The notes under the pieces are model-generated. The model saw only the letters and a program-made list of their open reading frames with translations. It was not told the DNA's origin and did no database searches. Below, piece after piece: positions 8,748-18,414 of a DNA stretch of 64,000 bases. Location: assembly GCF_004514475.2 (NCBI RefSeq), contig NZ_MYFO02000001.1:620001-684000 (forward strand). Direction: 5' to 3'. Source of the DNA: Paenibacillus athensensis. GTDB taxonomy: Bacteria; Bacillota; Bacilli; Paenibacillales; NBRC-103111. A program made the translations under genes and the position numbers. Positions within the stretch are counted from its first letter, which is position 1. Each line of letters starts with the position of its first letter.

Positions 8748-9901
8748 AGCTTCGAAACGGACAGTCCGGCGGCAACGCCGCGCGCCCAGGCGTCTGCGGC
8801 ATGGATGTCCTCCAGCGCAGGCCGGGACACCATTTGATGGGCCGCCAGCGCCTCTTCGATGATGCGTTCAATTTGCAAAAATGCGATCTCGCCGCGTAAA
8901 AACCGTGCCACCGCCACCTCGTTCGCTGCATTGAATACGGTGGGCGCTGTGCCTCCCTGCCGACCGCAAGCATATGCCAGCCGCAGACAGGGAAACCGTT
9001 CGAAATCCATCGCGCGAAAATGCAGCCTGCCGATCGCCGCTAGATCAAGCGGCGCCGTCGGCGTCGACAAGCGCTGCGGATACGTCAGCGCATATTGAAT
9101 CGGAATCCGCATATCGGGATTGCCGAGCTGCGCAATCACACTGTTGTCGGCGAACTCCACATACGAATGGATGACGCTTTCCGGGTGTATCAGCACCTCG
9201 ATGCGGTCATACGGCAGTCCGAACAGCCAATGAGCTTCAATCACCTCAAGCCCTTTGTTGACCATCGTCGCCGAATCGATCGTAATTTTGGCCCCCATCG
9301 ACCAATTCGGATGGGCCAGCGCCTGCTCGACGGTCACACCTTCCAGCTCGGCCCGGCTTTTGTCCCGAAACGAGCCGCCCGACGCTGTCAGCGTAATCCG
9401 GCTAATCTCGGCGCGATTTTCCCCATTCAGGCATTGAAAAATCGCCGAATGCTCGCTGTCGATCGGCAGCAAAGCAACGCCTTTGCGACGAGCCGCTTCC
9501 GTGACAATCGCGCCCGCGCTTACCAGCGTTTCCTTATTCGCCAAGCCAATGTGCTTGCCGGCTTCAATGGCAGCCAGCGTAGGGCGCAGCCCCTGACTGC
9601 CGACCAGCGCCGTGACGACGATCTGGGCTTCGGTGCCAGCGGCCGCTTCCAGCAGTCCTTCTTCGCCACACAGCACCTTGGTATCTGCGGACACCAGCGC
9701 AGCCAGCTCACGGGCCGCTTCCGCCGTCGCTACAACCGCCAGCTTGGGACGAAACTCGGCAATCTGCCGGGCCAGCAGCTCGACGTTATAACCTCCGGCC
9801 AACGCTTCAATCGTAAACTGCTCCGGATGATGACGCACGACATCGAGCGTTTGCGTGCCAATCGAGCCGGTCGAGCCAAGGATCGCGATGCGTTTGCTCA
9901 T
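8744..9901 (-). CDS. dxr: 1-deoxy-D-xylulose 5-phosphate reductoisomerase
   Basis: Second committed enzyme of the MEP isoprenoid pathway, turning DXP into 2-C-methyl-D-erythritol 4-phosphate with NADPH. The N terminus has the dinucleotide-binding GSTGSIG (residues 9-15). Later blocks include [23 protein letters not shown], the [11 protein letters not shown] metal/substrate loop, [23 protein letters not shown] and a C-terminal [14 protein letters not shown]-type block (here [14 protein letters not shown]). The 385-residue length is typical. It stands between cdsA and rseP, in a cluster for lipid carrier and phospholipid precursors. Confidence 0.97.
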   Translation of the reverse strand: MSKRIAILGSTGSIGTQTLDVVRHHPEQFTIEALAGGYNVELLARQIAEFRPKLAVVATAEAARELAALVSADTKVLCGEEGLLEAAAGTEAQIVVTALVGSQGLRPTLAAIEAGKHIGLANKETLVSAGAIVTEAARRKGVALLPIDSEHSAIFQCLNGENRAEISRITLTASGGSFRDKSRAELEGVTVEQALAHPNWSMGAKITIDSATMVNKGLEVIEAHWLFGLPYDRIEVLIHPESVIHSYVEFADNSVIAQLGNPDMRIPIQYALTYPQRLSTPTAPLDLAAIGRLHFRAMDFERFPCLRLAYACGRQGGTAPTVFNAANEVAVARFLRGEIAFLQIERIIEEALAAHQMVSRPALEDIHAADAWARGVAAGLSVSKL

Positions 9902-9937
9902 AACCTGTACCGTCCTTCAGCCAATATGTATATCTGA

Positions 9938-10735
9938 TTACGAAAGCAAGCCAAATACATGTAAAAAAGGAAACACGATCAGCCAGCTGTCCACGCGATC
10001 CAGCACGCCGCCATGTCCCGGCAAAATTGCTCCGGTATCCTTGATCCCCTTCACCCGTTTGTAGGCCGACTGGATCAAATCGCCGATTTGCCCGACAATG
10101 CCAATCAACACGCCAAAACCAACCGCGCGACCAAACGTCAGCAGCTCCGGCTGGCTCCAAGCGAACACGCAGGCAGCGACTACGGAAATCACAATGCCGC
10201 CCAACGCGCCTTCGATGGATTTCTTGGGACTGATTTGCGGCCACAACGGATGTTTGCCAATCAGCGAGCCAACGAAATAAGCGCCGGAATCGGTCGCCCA
10301 AATGCAGACGAATACCAGCATTGTCCAAAACAAGCCGTGCTCCGGAAGCCTCGTCTCGATCATATAATGAAAACCAAAGCCCATATATACGATGCCCAGC
10401 AGCAGCACAGCCGCTTTATCGATCGTTACTGCATTTTTGGAAGCGACCGTGATGAACAGAAGCGCAAGCATGGCGATCCAAATCAGCGCCGCCGTATCCA
10501 GCTTCTCCAGCAGCGGAATTCCGAAGCTCGACCAGGGCACTGCCAGCAGCAGCGTGGCGACGAGCCCAATCGCAGCTGTAATCTTATGCGCGGAATACCC
10601 GTTCATACGCACGTATTCGCCGTAGCCGACGATGGCCAGCAGCACGATCAGCGCCGCATAGCTGTAGCCGCCCAATATCAATAAAGTTAAGAAAACAATT
10701 CCGGCAATCACTCCGGTGACGATCCGCTGCTTCAC
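9938..10735 (-). CDS. cdsA: Phosphatidate cytidylyltransferase
   Basis: Integral membrane enzyme that makes CDP-diacylglycerol from phosphatidate and CTP, the branch point of phospholipid synthesis. The 265-residue protein is mostly hydrophobic with about seven or eight membrane segments and carries the CdsA signature near residues 216-243: SAYKRVKGIKD, then LPGHGGVLDRVDS. I chose the GTG at 10735, 7 bases after GAGGAGG; the longer frame to 10795 overlaps uppS and has no ribosome site. It follows uppS closely, so the two are probably cotranscribed. Confidence 0.95.
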   Translation of the reverse strand: MKQRIVTGVIAGIVFLTLLILGGYSYAALIVLLAIVGYGEYVRMNGYSAHKITAAIGLVATLLLAVPWSSFGIPLLEKLDTAALIWIAMLALLFITVASKNAVTIDKAAVLLLGIVYMGFGFHYMIETRLPEHGLFWTMLVFVCIWATDSGAYFVGSLIGKHPLWPQISPKKSIEGALGGIVISVVAACVFAWSQPELLTFGRAVGFGVLIGIVGQIGDLIQSAYKRVKGIKDTGAILPGHGGVLDRVDSWLIVFPFLHVFGLLS

Positions 10736-10751
10736 CCTGATTCCTCCTCGA

Positions 10752-11528
10752 CTAGACGCCTCCGTACCTTCTGGCTCTGCGCTGGTATTCGGCAATCGCC
10801 TGATAAAACAATTCCTCGGTAAATTCCGGCCAATACGCCTCCGTAAACCACAGCTCGGAATACGCCAGCTGCCACAGCAAAAAATTGCTAATCCGCAGCT
10901 CGCCGCTCGTGCGAATCAATAAATCCGGGTCCGGTAAATCAGAGGTTAGCAGATACTGGGAAAACCTCTCTTCCGTAAGCTCCTGCGCCTGCAGCTTCCC
11001 GCTCTGCACATCCCGGATGATGTCTTGCACGCCGGAAAGCATTTCTTTGCGGCTGCCGTAATTCAACGCAAAATTGAGAATCAGACCGTCGTTCTCCTTC
11101 GTCCGCTCAATGGCATCTTCGATCGCATTCAGCGTGTAGTCCGGCAGCCCTTCGGACCAGCCAGTCATGCGTATGCGCACGTTGTTCGCGATCAGCTCAT
11201 TAATCTCCAGCGGAAAAAATTCCTGCGGAAGCTTCATCAGGAATTCAACCTCTTCCTTGGGTCGCTTCCAGTTCTCCGTTGAGAATGCGTACATGGTCAG
11301 CGCCTTGATGCCCAGACCGTTGGCCGCCATTGTAATTTTCTTGACGTTTTTCATACCGGAATGGTGGCCGGCTACGCGCGGCAAGCCGCGTTGTCTGGCC
11401 CAGCGACCATTGCCGTCCATAATGATTGCCACATGCTCCGGCACGTTGTTCAAATCGATGCCGGACAGTCCGGAGCGAGTCGCTTCCTCTGAAGTGCCCC
11501 CGAGCCATTTCTTGAATGGTTTGAGCAT
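10752..11528 (-). CDS. uppS: Isoprenyl transferase (undecaprenyl diphosphate synthase)
   Basis: Cis-prenyltransferase that elongates farnesyl diphosphate to undecaprenyl diphosphate, the lipid carrier for wall polymers. The 258-residue protein has the catalytic block IIMDGNGRWARQRG near 35-48 with the essential Asp, the GHHSGMKNVKKI block, the FSTENWKRP block and a C-terminal PDPDLLIRTSGELRISNFLLWQ block with the conserved RTSGE. ATG at 11528 is 7 bases after GGAGG. It is downstream of frr and its terminator and upstream of cdsA and dxr, which together supply carrier lipid and phospholipid. Confidence 0.97.
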   Translation of the reverse strand: MLKPFKKWLGGTSEEATRSGLSGIDLNNVPEHVAIIMDGNGRWARQRGLPRVAGHHSGMKNVKKITMAANGLGIKALTMYAFSTENWKRPKEEVEFLMKLPQEFFPLEINELIANNVRIRMTGWSEGLPDYTLNAIEDAIERTKENDGLILNFALNYGSRKEMLSGVQDIIRDVQSGKLQAQELTEERFSQYLLTSDLPDPDLLIRTSGELRISNFLLWQLAYSELWFTEAYWPEFTEELFYQAIAEYQRRARRYGGV

Positions 11529-11552
11529 GCTCGTTCCTCCATCTCCGTAAAA

Positions 11553-11585
11553 GATGAAAAGCCCCCAGCGAATGCCCGGGGGGCT
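11553..11585 (-). terminator. Rho-independent terminator after frr
   Basis: On the minus strand AGCCCCC pairs with GGGGGCT (7 bp), with a 12-base loop, followed by TTTTCATC. It lies 10 bases beyond the frr stop, before the uppS ribosome site. Confidence 0.8.
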
Positions 11586-11594
11586 AGCTCTAAC

Positions 11595-12149
11595 TTATAC
11601 TTCCATAATTTCTTTTTCTTTTGCGGCAAGTACCTTTTCCACTTCGGCAATAAATTTATCGGTAAACTTCTGGATATCGTCTTGATGACGACGGGACTCG
11701 TCCTCCGAGATGCCCGACTTTTCCAGCTTTTTGATTTCATCATTAGCGTCGCGACGAATGTTGCGGATCGCTACTTTGGCCTCTTCGCCAAATTTTTTGG
11801 TCGTCTTGACCAACTCGACGCGGCGTTCCTCGGTCAAAGCCGGGATGACGATGCGGATGACCGTACCGTCGTTGGTCGGCGTCAAGCCGAGATCGGATTT
11901 CATGATCGCTTTTTCAATCGCGCCCATTGAGCTTTTGTCCCACGGCTGGATCAGCAGTGTTCGCGAATCCGGCGTGTTCAGATTGGCTAATTGGTTCACC
12001 GGCGTCATTGCGCCGTAATATTCCACTTGTATGCGGTCCAGCAGCGCAGGCGTCGCCCGGCCGGCGCGCAGCGTGGACAAGTCGCGCTTCAATGCGCCAA
12101 TCGCTTTCTCCATGCGGTCTTCGGCGTTCTTTTTAACGGATTGCGGCAT
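11595..12149 (-). CDS. frr: Ribosome recycling factor
   Basis: Together with EF-G it splits the post-termination ribosome into subunits. The 184-residue protein has the family's length and blocks: [16 protein letters not shown]-type helix (here [19 protein letters not shown]), [16 protein letters not shown], the [17 protein letters not shown] loop, and a long C-terminal helix [15 protein letters not shown]. It starts only 4 bases after the pyrH stop and shares its transcript; the hairpin at 11553-11585 ends that unit. Confidence 0.97.
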   Translation of the reverse strand: MPQSVKKNAEDRMEKAIGALKRDLSTLRAGRATPALLDRIQVEYYGAMTPVNQLANLNTPDSRTLLIQPWDKSSMGAIEKAIMKSDLGLTPTNDGTVIRIVIPALTEERRVELVKTTKKFGEEAKVAIRNIRRDANDEIKKLEKSGISEDESRRHQDDIQKFTDKFIAEVEKVLAAKEKEIMEV

Positions 12150-12152
12150 GAA

Positions 12153-12971
<819 letters not shown>

Positions 12972-12977
12972 CTATGA

Positions 12978-13628
12978 TTAAAGTTTTACTTGAGACATCA
13001 CTTCTTCAGCGAAGTTTTCTTGTTTCTTCTCAAGTCCTTCGCCGAGCGCGAAACGCACGAAACGACGGATCGAAATGTTTTCGCCAATTGTGGCGATTTT
13101 TTCGTTGAGCAGCTGCTCAATCGTTTTGTCAGGGTCTTTCACGAAAGGCTGCTCCATCAAGCAGTACTCTTCGTAGTATTTGCCGATCCGGCCTTCGACC
13201 ATCTTGTCGACGATTTTTTCCGGTTTGCCTTCGTTCAGCGCTTGGTTGCGCAAAATTTCTTTTTCTTTCTCCAACGCTTCTGCAGGAACTTCGTCGCGGC
13301 GAACGTAGGATGGGCTTGCTGCAGCGATATGCATCGCGATGTCGCGGCAGAACGATTTGAATTGATCGGTTTTGCCTACGAAGTCGGTTTCACAGTTGAT
13401 CTCAACCAGAACGCCAACTTTACCGCCGGCATGGATGTACGATTCTACAGCGCCTTCTGTAGCGATGCGGCCTGCTTTGTTAGCGGCAGCAGCCAAACCT
13501 TTCTCGCGGAGCAGCTCGCCTGCTTTCGCGATATCACCGTTTGCTTCCTCCAGCGCTTTTTTGCAATCCAACATACCAGCGCCTGTTTTTTCGCGCAATT
13601 CTTTGACTTGTGCTGCTGTAACTGCCAT
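12978..13628 (-). CDS. tsf: Translation elongation factor Ts
   Basis: Guanine nucleotide exchange factor that regenerates EF-Tu-GTP. The 216-residue protein is the short form common in Firmicutes. It carries the N-terminal UBA-like domain ([21 protein letters not shown] with the TGAGMMDCK-type signature), the core [26 protein letters not shown] block, and a C-terminal segment with [12 protein letters not shown] at 13628 follows GGGAGG. It lies 105 bases after rpsB, separated by a hairpin terminator that may let part of the transcription through. Confidence 0.97.
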   Translation of the reverse strand: MAVTAAQVKELREKTGAGMLDCKKALEEANGDIAKAGELLREKGLAAAANKAGRIATEGAVESYIHAGGKVGVLVEINCETDFVGKTDQFKSFCRDIAMHIAAASPSYVRRDEVPAEALEKEKEILRNQALNEGKPEKIVDKMVEGRIGKYYEEYCLMEQPFVKDPDKTIEQLLNEKIATIGENISIRRFVRFALGEGLEKKQENFAEEVMSQVKL

Positions 13629-13673
13629 TTTGAAAAAACCTCCCGTATTGGAATTTAATTGTCCCTACTCTTT

Positions 13674-13716
13674 AAAAAAAGGGTGGTGACAGGCTGTTAC
13701 ACCTTCCAACCACCCT
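13674..13716 (-). terminator. Rho-independent terminator between rpsB and tsf
   Basis: AGGGTGGT pairs with ACCACCCT (8 bp) around a 21-base loop, followed by seven T residues on the minus strand. It would lower tsf expression relative to rpsB unless tsf has its own promoter. Confidence 0.8.
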
Positions 13717-13732
13717 TCTCCATGCACACATG

Positions 13733-14431
13733 TTAAGCTGTCGTTTGTTCGCCTTGATGCGCTTCGATAACAGCATCAGCGATTTTGGCAGTCAGCAATT
13801 TCACTGCGCGAATCGCGTCGTCGTTGCCCGGAATCACATAGTCGATTTCGTCCGGATCGCAGTTCGTATCAACGATACCTACGATTGGGATACCCAGCTT
13901 GCGAGCTTCCGCTACAGCGATGCGCTCTTTGCGAGGATCGATCACGAACAGGGCGCTAGGCAGGCCTCTCATGCCCTTGATGCCGCCGAGGAATTTCTCC
14001 AGACGGTCTTTTTCTTTGCGGAGAATGATAACTTCTTTTTTAGGTAGCACTTCGAACGTGCCGTCTTCTTCCCATTTCTCCAGCTGTTTCAAACGGTCGA
14101 TCCGTTTTTGGATCGTTTGAAAGTTGGTCAGCGTGCCGCCGAGCCAACGTTGGTTGATATAGTACATACCGCAACGTTCCGCTTCTTCCGCAACGGAATC
14201 CTGCGCTTGTTTTTTCGTACCTACAAAAAGAATCGTGCCATTTTCTTCTGCAACGGATTTAACAAAGTTGTAAGCTTCCTCAACTTTTTTCACCGTTTTT
14301 TGCAGGTCGATAATGTAAATGCCGTTTCTTTCTGTGAAGATGTATTTGTCCATTTTCGGGTTCCAACGGCGCGTTTGATGACCGAAGTGTACCCCAGCTT
14401 CCAGAAGCTGTTTCATGGAAATGACTGCCAT
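13733..14431 (-). CDS. rpsB: 30S ribosomal protein S2
   Basis: Ribosomal protein S2, an outer component of the 30S subunit. The 232 residues include the family blocks [71 protein letters not shown] and [30 protein letters not shown]. The ATG at 14431 is 8 bases after GAGGAGG; the longer frame (to 14482) includes leader sequence and has no good ribosome site. It is the first gene after the end of the motility operon and has its own promoter. Confidence 0.97.
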   Translation of the reverse strand: MAVISMKQLLEAGVHFGHQTRRWNPKMDKYIFTERNGIYIIDLQKTVKKVEEAYNFVKSVAEENGTILFVGTKKQAQDSVAEEAERCGMYYINQRWLGGTLTNFQTIQKRIDRLKQLEKWEEDGTFEVLPKKEVIILRKEKDRLEKFLGGIKGMRGLPSALFVIDPRKERIAVAEARKLGIPIVGIVDTNCDPDEIDYVIPGNDDAIRAVKLLTAKIADAVIEAHQGEQTTA

Positions 14432-14494
14432 CTCCAATTCCTCCTCTATACGTGGTTTTGTGTTTTCCGCCGCCTGTCGCATCTTTGCACAACA

Positions 14495-14509
14495 CTTGCG
14501 CTACGCAAG
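14495..14509 (-). promoter_or_regulatory. Hairpin in the rpsB leader
   Basis: CTTGCG pairs with CGCAAG around a 3-base loop in the roughly 120-base untranslated leader between the rpsB promoter and its ATG. Ribosomal protein leaders often carry autoregulatory structures, but I cannot assign this one to a known class. Confidence 0.4.
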
Positions 14510-14555
14510 CACCATTATGCAAATTGACTGGCGTGTGTTTTTAACACCGAGAATA

Positions 14556-14584
14556 AATATACCATAACTCACATACGTATGCAA
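14556..14584 (-). promoter_or_regulatory. Candidate sigma-A promoter for rpsB
   Basis: Minus strand TTGCAT, 17 bases, then TATATT preceded by TGG, an extended -10 element. It lies in the gap between the terminator of the motility operon (14646-14680) and rpsB, where a new unit must start. Confidence 0.55.
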
Positions 14585-14645
14585 CACCTTGACGAACATG
14601 CTTGCATCGCGGCTTTCGCGCTATTTGCGCAGCCTCGCTGAAATG

Positions 14646-14680
14646 AAAAACAGGCCATCTTGATCGAAGAGGGCCTGCTC
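14646..14680 (-). terminator. Terminator at the end of the fla/che operon
   Basis: CAGGCC pairs with GGCCTG around a 15-base loop and is followed by TTTTTC on the minus strand. It starts at the stop codon of the 165-residue gene, the last of the motility operon. Confidence 0.8.
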
Positions 14681-15178
14681 TTATTGCCGCGTAATCAAAT
14701 TGTCAATGACCGTCTGTACGTCCGGTGCCCCTTCAAAGACGTGATAGCCCACCTGAATTTTGCTGGTCGCTCCCTGCTTGCGCAGCTCATCCTCAAACGC
14801 ATTGCGATCAACGATAATGCCGGCCCGGTACAGCAACTCGGATACGCTGGTTGCGGTCAAATCCGGCTGCACATAGACGATCGTACGCTTGACCGGCTCT
14901 TGAGCGGTCGGCGTCGCTGCGGCTTGCTTGTCCTTCTCTGCCTGCAGCAGCTTATCCAGATCGGCTTGCGTATACACTTTCTCGTCCTTCTCAAATACCT
15001 GAAAGTATTTGGCCGCTTGTTCCTTCAGCTTCTGCGGATCCAGTTCGTCGAGCGGCGCGGAGCTGGACGTCGGCTGCTGCGGCGCAGGGCTTTGCGCCAC
15101 GGTCATGACCTGCAGCAGCAGGGCGCCACTAATAATTCCGGCGCCAAGGCCCATGACGTAAGCTCTGTTCTTAAACAC
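14681..15178 (-). CDS. Membrane-anchored protein with MltG/YceG-like C-terminal segment
   Basis: A 165-residue protein, last gene of the motility operon. A hydrophobic segment at about residues 8-27 (VMGLGAGIISGALLLQV) is followed by a Pro/Ser-rich linker, a charged helical region (about 45-90) and a C-terminal domain of about 55 residues (SVSELLYRAGIIVDRNAFEDELRKQG, GYHVFEGAPDVQTVIDNL). The last part resembles the LysM-like subdomain of MltG/YceG endolytic transglycosylases, but the catalytic domain is absent, so I do not call it an enzyme. The orientation would put this domain outside the membrane, near peptidoglycan. Overlaps the preceding gene by 8 bases. Confidence 0.7.
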   Translation of the reverse strand: MFKNRAYVMGLGAGIISGALLLQVMTVAQSPAPQQPTSSSAPLDELDPQKLKEQAAKYFQVFEKDEKVYTQADLDKLLQAEKDKQAAATPTAQEPVKRTIVYVQPDLTATSVSELLYRAGIIVDRNAFEDELRKQGATSKIQVGYHVFEGAPDVQTVIDNLITRQ

Positions 15179-15788
15179 GCGAGCGTTCCTCCTGTCTGGC
15201 CAACTGAAGGATCAGATTGACCTCGCCCTTGTTCATCCCCAGCTTTTTGGCGATGATTTCCACGCCTTTGCCTTGTTCATGCAAGCGGAACAGCTCGGCG
15301 TACCTCGTCTTCATGCCCGACGCAAATGATTCGGGCTGCGGCTGCACTTCTGCCGCCGACTCGGGGCGAACCTCCTCCGGCTGAACCGCGGGCGACGGCG
15401 CGGCAGCTGCAACGGCCTGCAGCTTGACCGGCAAATCCTCTGCCTTGGGCAGTCCCGTCTGTACAGCGGGAGCCTGCAGACTGATCTGCTGGCGGATCTG
15501 CATATTCTGCAACTCGTGCGAAAGCTCCGACTTCTGTTTCTCCAGCGATTCCAGTCGGCCGGCCAGCTTGGCCAGCTCTACCTCGTAATCGCTTTTGGTG
15601 CGAGAAAACAAATCGAGAATCGCCTGATTTTGCTCGTCCATCTCTGCGGCAAAATGCTCGATCGTCTCTTCGATCTCCTGCACGACATTCGTTTTGGCCA
15701 CTTCGGCCTGAGCCTTGGGCAAAAACCGTGCATAGACGAGGAACACGAGACCGAGCAGCACCACGTACATCCAGGGATGCATCGTCAT
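15171..15788 (-). CDS. SwrB-like membrane protein with coiled coil and C-terminal helix-turn-helix segment
   Basis: A 205-residue protein with an N-terminal membrane helix (residues 5-20), a long predicted coiled coil (about 30-95), an Ala/Pro-rich linker (about 100-150) and a C-terminal segment YAELFRLHEQGKGVEIIAKKLGMNKGEVNLILQL that looks like a helix-turn-helix. Position after sigD and before rpsB, and the membrane-helix/coiled-coil plan, match Bacillus SwrB (YlxL), which promotes flagellar basal body maturation. Sequence identity cannot be judged here, so swrB function is an inference. ATG at 15788 follows AGGTGA. Confidence 0.7.
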   Translation of the reverse strand: MTMHPWMYVVLLGLVFLVYARFLPKAQAEVAKTNVVQEIEETIEHFAAEMDEQNQAILDLFSRTKSDYEVELAKLAGRLESLEKQKSELSHELQNMQIRQQISLQAPAVQTGLPKAEDLPVKLQAVAAAAPSPAVQPEEVRPESAAEVQPQPESFASGMKTRYAELFRLHEQGKGVEIIAKKLGMNKGEVNLILQLARQEERSRV

Positions 15789-15807
15789 ACGGCTTCACCT
15801 ATTTTCA

Positions 15808-16137
15808 TTACAACGACAAGTCGATATGATGCCCCTTGTAAGGGTGGTCGGGGGCCTGCGCCGTTGCTGTCCGCGCGCCTGACTCCTCAGCCCGCCCCTT
15901 GCGCGGCTTGCCGTTGTTTCTTTGATCTTGTTTGGGCTTGTCGTCGCTGCGTATGCCGGAAGCGCCGCTTTGCTCAACCTTGGCGCTGCGCCGGCTTTCG
16001 CGCTCCGTCTCCTGCACGGCCTGGTTCTCCAGCAACGCTTCATCCTGACGCATTTTTTGCGCCAGCTGATTTTGACGCAAGCCCGCTTCATCGTTTTTGT
16101 GCAAAGCGAACTGCAAATCAACCGATTTCATACTCAT
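15808..16137 (-). CDS. Conserved-looking hypothetical protein, charged
   Basis: About 109 residues, very hydrophilic, rich in Arg, Lys, Gln and Glu, with no membrane segment. The N terminus (MSMKSVDLQFALHKNDEAG) and the C terminus (HPYKGHHIDLSL) look like the constrained ends, joined by a disordered basic middle. It lies between fapA (29 bases) and the SwrB-like gene (19 bases), so it is part of the motility operon. I do not recognise its function. ATG at 16137 is about 9 bases after AAGGGG; ATGs at 16146 and 16131 are alternatives. Confidence 0.65.
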   Translation of the reverse strand: MSMKSVDLQFALHKNDEAGLRQNQLAQKMRQDEALLENQAVQETERESRRSAKVEQSGASGIRSDDKPKQDQRNNGKPRKGRAEESGARTATAQAPDHPYKGHHIDLSL

Positions 16138-16166
16138 GGGGAACATCCCCTTCCATCGATTTCGTT

Positions 16167-17576
16167 TTACACGTATGCAGACATCGCGATATCGCCTTCA
16201 CTCAAATAAAATGTCATGCGGCTCGTTTGATCCTTGATAAATTTCGTATAGCGGCCGATGACGATTTTGGCTCCTCCATAGATGGCGGAGATCACTTCGA
16301 CCTTCGCCCGCTCGGTTTCTTCCAGCGATTTCTCAATTTCCAGAATACGGTCCTTGATGGCGCTTTGCTCCTCGAAGGTTTGCTTGCGGGTATGATTTAG
16401 CTTGATGCGCATGGCGACCTTGTCGGCCCCGAGCTGTCCGATGGCGGCCAGCTGATCAAGCAGCGCCAGCGCCTTGTCGGTTTTCTCCAGGTTCTCCATA
16501 TTCAGCTTGAGCTGACCTCTCAGCTGAATCATCTCGTTGCGCAGCTCCGGCGCGACGCCAACTTCAATCGATGTGGTCGTCGCCATTGCGTTGCCGATCG
16601 TCCGGGCCGTCACCCGCTCACCTGCCTGCACCGTACCTCCCACAATCAACCCCTTCGTCCCTTTGCAGTTGACGGCGCGGCCTGCGCGAATTGTGGAGTG
16701 CATGATGCTTTGCGAAACCGTAATTTCTTCCCCCGCTTCTACCACCGCATCTTGAATAAACGAGCTTTTCACGTTTTTTCCCGCTTTGACATGCGCTTTA
16801 TTTTGCCCGACAATGCCTGCGCTAATCTCAATCGAGCCTTCAGCTTCCAGTTCCGCCGCTTCGACGCCGCCGGTCACGCGGATATCGCCGGATGCGCGAA
16901 TCTTAAAGCCGGGCAGCACGTTGCCGCGCACGACGACTGTGCCGATAAAATCGATGTTGCCGATATTGTAATCGACATTGCCGTTAATTTCATAGACCGG
17001 AAACACGTTGACCTTGTCGCGGTCCGTTTTGACGACCATTCCGTCCATTGCGGCATACATCGCCATCTGCTCCGGATCGGTAATGACGTTTTTGCCTATT
17101 TTAAAGCGGGCTTCCTTACCGGATTTGGCATACAGCACTTCACCGGTAACGGCGCGGCCCGGCGTACCTTCTGTCGCTAGGAATCGCTGACCGATCAGTT
17201 GGCCTTTTTTCACATTGTTCAAAGAAATGACTTCTTTATAGTTCACGGTGCCGTCTTCCAGCTCGAGCGGCTTTTTCGTATCATTCTCCAAATCGTAGAC
17301 ATAACGGATATAGCCGTTTTGGCCATCAATGGGCCTCGTGCCTGTGGCTATAACAATCTTTTGGTAAAAATAGGGCTTTGGATCTGCCGCAATCAGCGCC
17401 AGCTGCGCCGTATCGACGCCATGCACGATCTGATTGGCTCGCAGCAAGTCTTCCAACTGATCGAAACGCACGGTGAAGGATTCATCGGCATTGCTGATCA
17501 GCAAAAACGCCGTCAGCTTGTCGTCAGATAAGGAAATCGTGATGTAATAATCCAAAGGCATGCTCCGTTCATTCAT
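16167..17576 (-). CDS. fapA: FapA/DUF342 family flagellar assembly-associated protein
   Basis: A 469-residue cytoplasmic protein of the FapA (DUF342) family. The N-terminal 150 residues form the family's alpha/beta part; a central right-handed beta-helix-like region of repeated short strands follows (about 160-340: GNVDYNIGNIDFIGTVVVRGNV, GDIRVTGGVEAAELEAEG, VSQSIMHSTIRAGRAV), then a C-terminal coiled coil (about 355-430). Members are linked to polar flagellum assembly and cell-surface polymer regulation in other bacteria; here the role is inferred from position between sigD and the SwrB-like gene. ATG at 17576 is 8 bases after AAGGTGG. Confidence 0.85.
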   Translation of the reverse strand: MNERSMPLDYYITISLSDDKLTAFLLISNADESFTVRFDQLEDLLRANQIVHGVDTAQLALIAADPKPYFYQKIVIATGTRPIDGQNGYIRYVYDLENDTKKPLELEDGTVNYKEVISLNNVKKGQLIGQRFLATEGTPGRAVTGEVLYAKSGKEARFKIGKNVITDPEQMAMYAAMDGMVVKTDRDKVNVFPVYEINGNVDYNIGNIDFIGTVVVRGNVLPGFKIRASGDIRVTGGVEAAELEAEGSIEISAGIVGQNKAHVKAGKNVKSSFIQDAVVEAGEEITVSQSIMHSTIRAGRAVNCKGTKGLIVGGTVQAGERVTARTIGNAMATTTSIEVGVAPELRNEMIQLRGQLKLNMENLEKTDKALALLDQLAAIGQLGADKVAMRIKLNHTRKQTFEEQSAIKDRILEIEKSLEETERAKVEVISAIYGGAKIVIGRYTKFIKDQTSRMTFYLSEGDIAMSAYV

Positions 17577-17606
17577 TGGACATACCACCTTTCGCGACCC
17601 ATAACT

Positions 17607-18395
17607 TTAAGTATCTTGAAACAACTGCACTTTAAAACGGCCCAGCACGCCCTTTAAGCGGAGAATGGCCTTGGAATGCAATTGGGAAATACGGGAAGGG
17701 GATAAATTCATCACTTCCGCAATCTCGCTCAGGGAAAGCTCTTCGTAATAAAACAGGGAAACGACGGTGCGCTCTTTTTCGGTCAGTCGTTCAATCGCTT
17801 TGGCCAAGGATTCCTTCAGAAAAAACTCATTGACCTTGTATTCAGGATTTTTCGCTTTTTCGTCGACGAGCAAGGAAAGCCGGGTTTCTGAATCCTCCTC
17901 GCGGATCGGGTCGTCAATCGAACAGATGGTCGTAATCGCGATATCCTGGAGCATATGCTGAAAATCCTGCTCGCTGACCTGCAAATATTCGCTGATCTCC
18001 GCATCCGTCACCGAACGTAAATAATGCTGCTCGAGCTTCTGGTAAGCGTCCTCAATCTTCTTCGCTTTTTCGCGAACAGAGCGCGGCACCCAATCCCCTT
18101 GGCGAAGACCGTCGATAATCGCGCCGCGAATGCGCCATGATGCATACGTTTCGAACTGCAGACCGCGTGCGTAATCGAACTTCTCGACAGCGTCAATCAA
18201 ACCCATTACGCCGTAGCTGCTCAGATCGTCCCTAGAGACTGTCTTAGGCAGCCCGATAGCCAAACGGCCGGATACATAGTCGACCAGTGGCAAATACGCT
18301 TCGATCAAAGCCTGCTTGGCCGGCAACCAAGCCTGCTCCTTCCACTGCTTCCAGAGCTCGAGATGGGCCAATTGAGATTGCTTTTGTTCGATCAT
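17607..18395 (-). CDS. sigD: RNA polymerase sigma factor SigD/FliA
   Basis: Alternative sigma factor of the FliA/WhiG family that transcribes late flagellar, chemoreceptor and autolysin genes. The 262-residue protein has region 2 (LPLVDYVSGRLA, DDLSSYGVMGLIDAVEKFDYARGLQFETYASWRIRGAIIDGLRQ), region 3 (VREKAKKIEDAYQKLEQ) and region 4 with a helix-turn-helix (LSLSEIAEVMNLSPSRISQLHSKAI). It lies near the distal end of the operon, as in Bacillus, where distance from the promoter influences the on/off motility decision. Confidence 0.97.
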   Translation of the reverse strand: MIEQKQSQLAHLELWKQWKEQAWLPAKQALIEAYLPLVDYVSGRLAIGLPKTVSRDDLSSYGVMGLIDAVEKFDYARGLQFETYASWRIRGAIIDGLRQGDWVPRSVREKAKKIEDAYQKLEQHYLRSVTDAEISEYLQVSEQDFQHMLQDIAITTICSIDDPIREEDSETRLSLLVDEKAKNPEYKVNEFFLKESLAKAIERLTEKERTVVSLFYYEELSLSEIAEVMNLSPSRISQLHSKAILRLKGVLGRFKVQLFQDT

Positions 18396-18414
18396 GGCTT
18401 ACGTTTCACCATCC

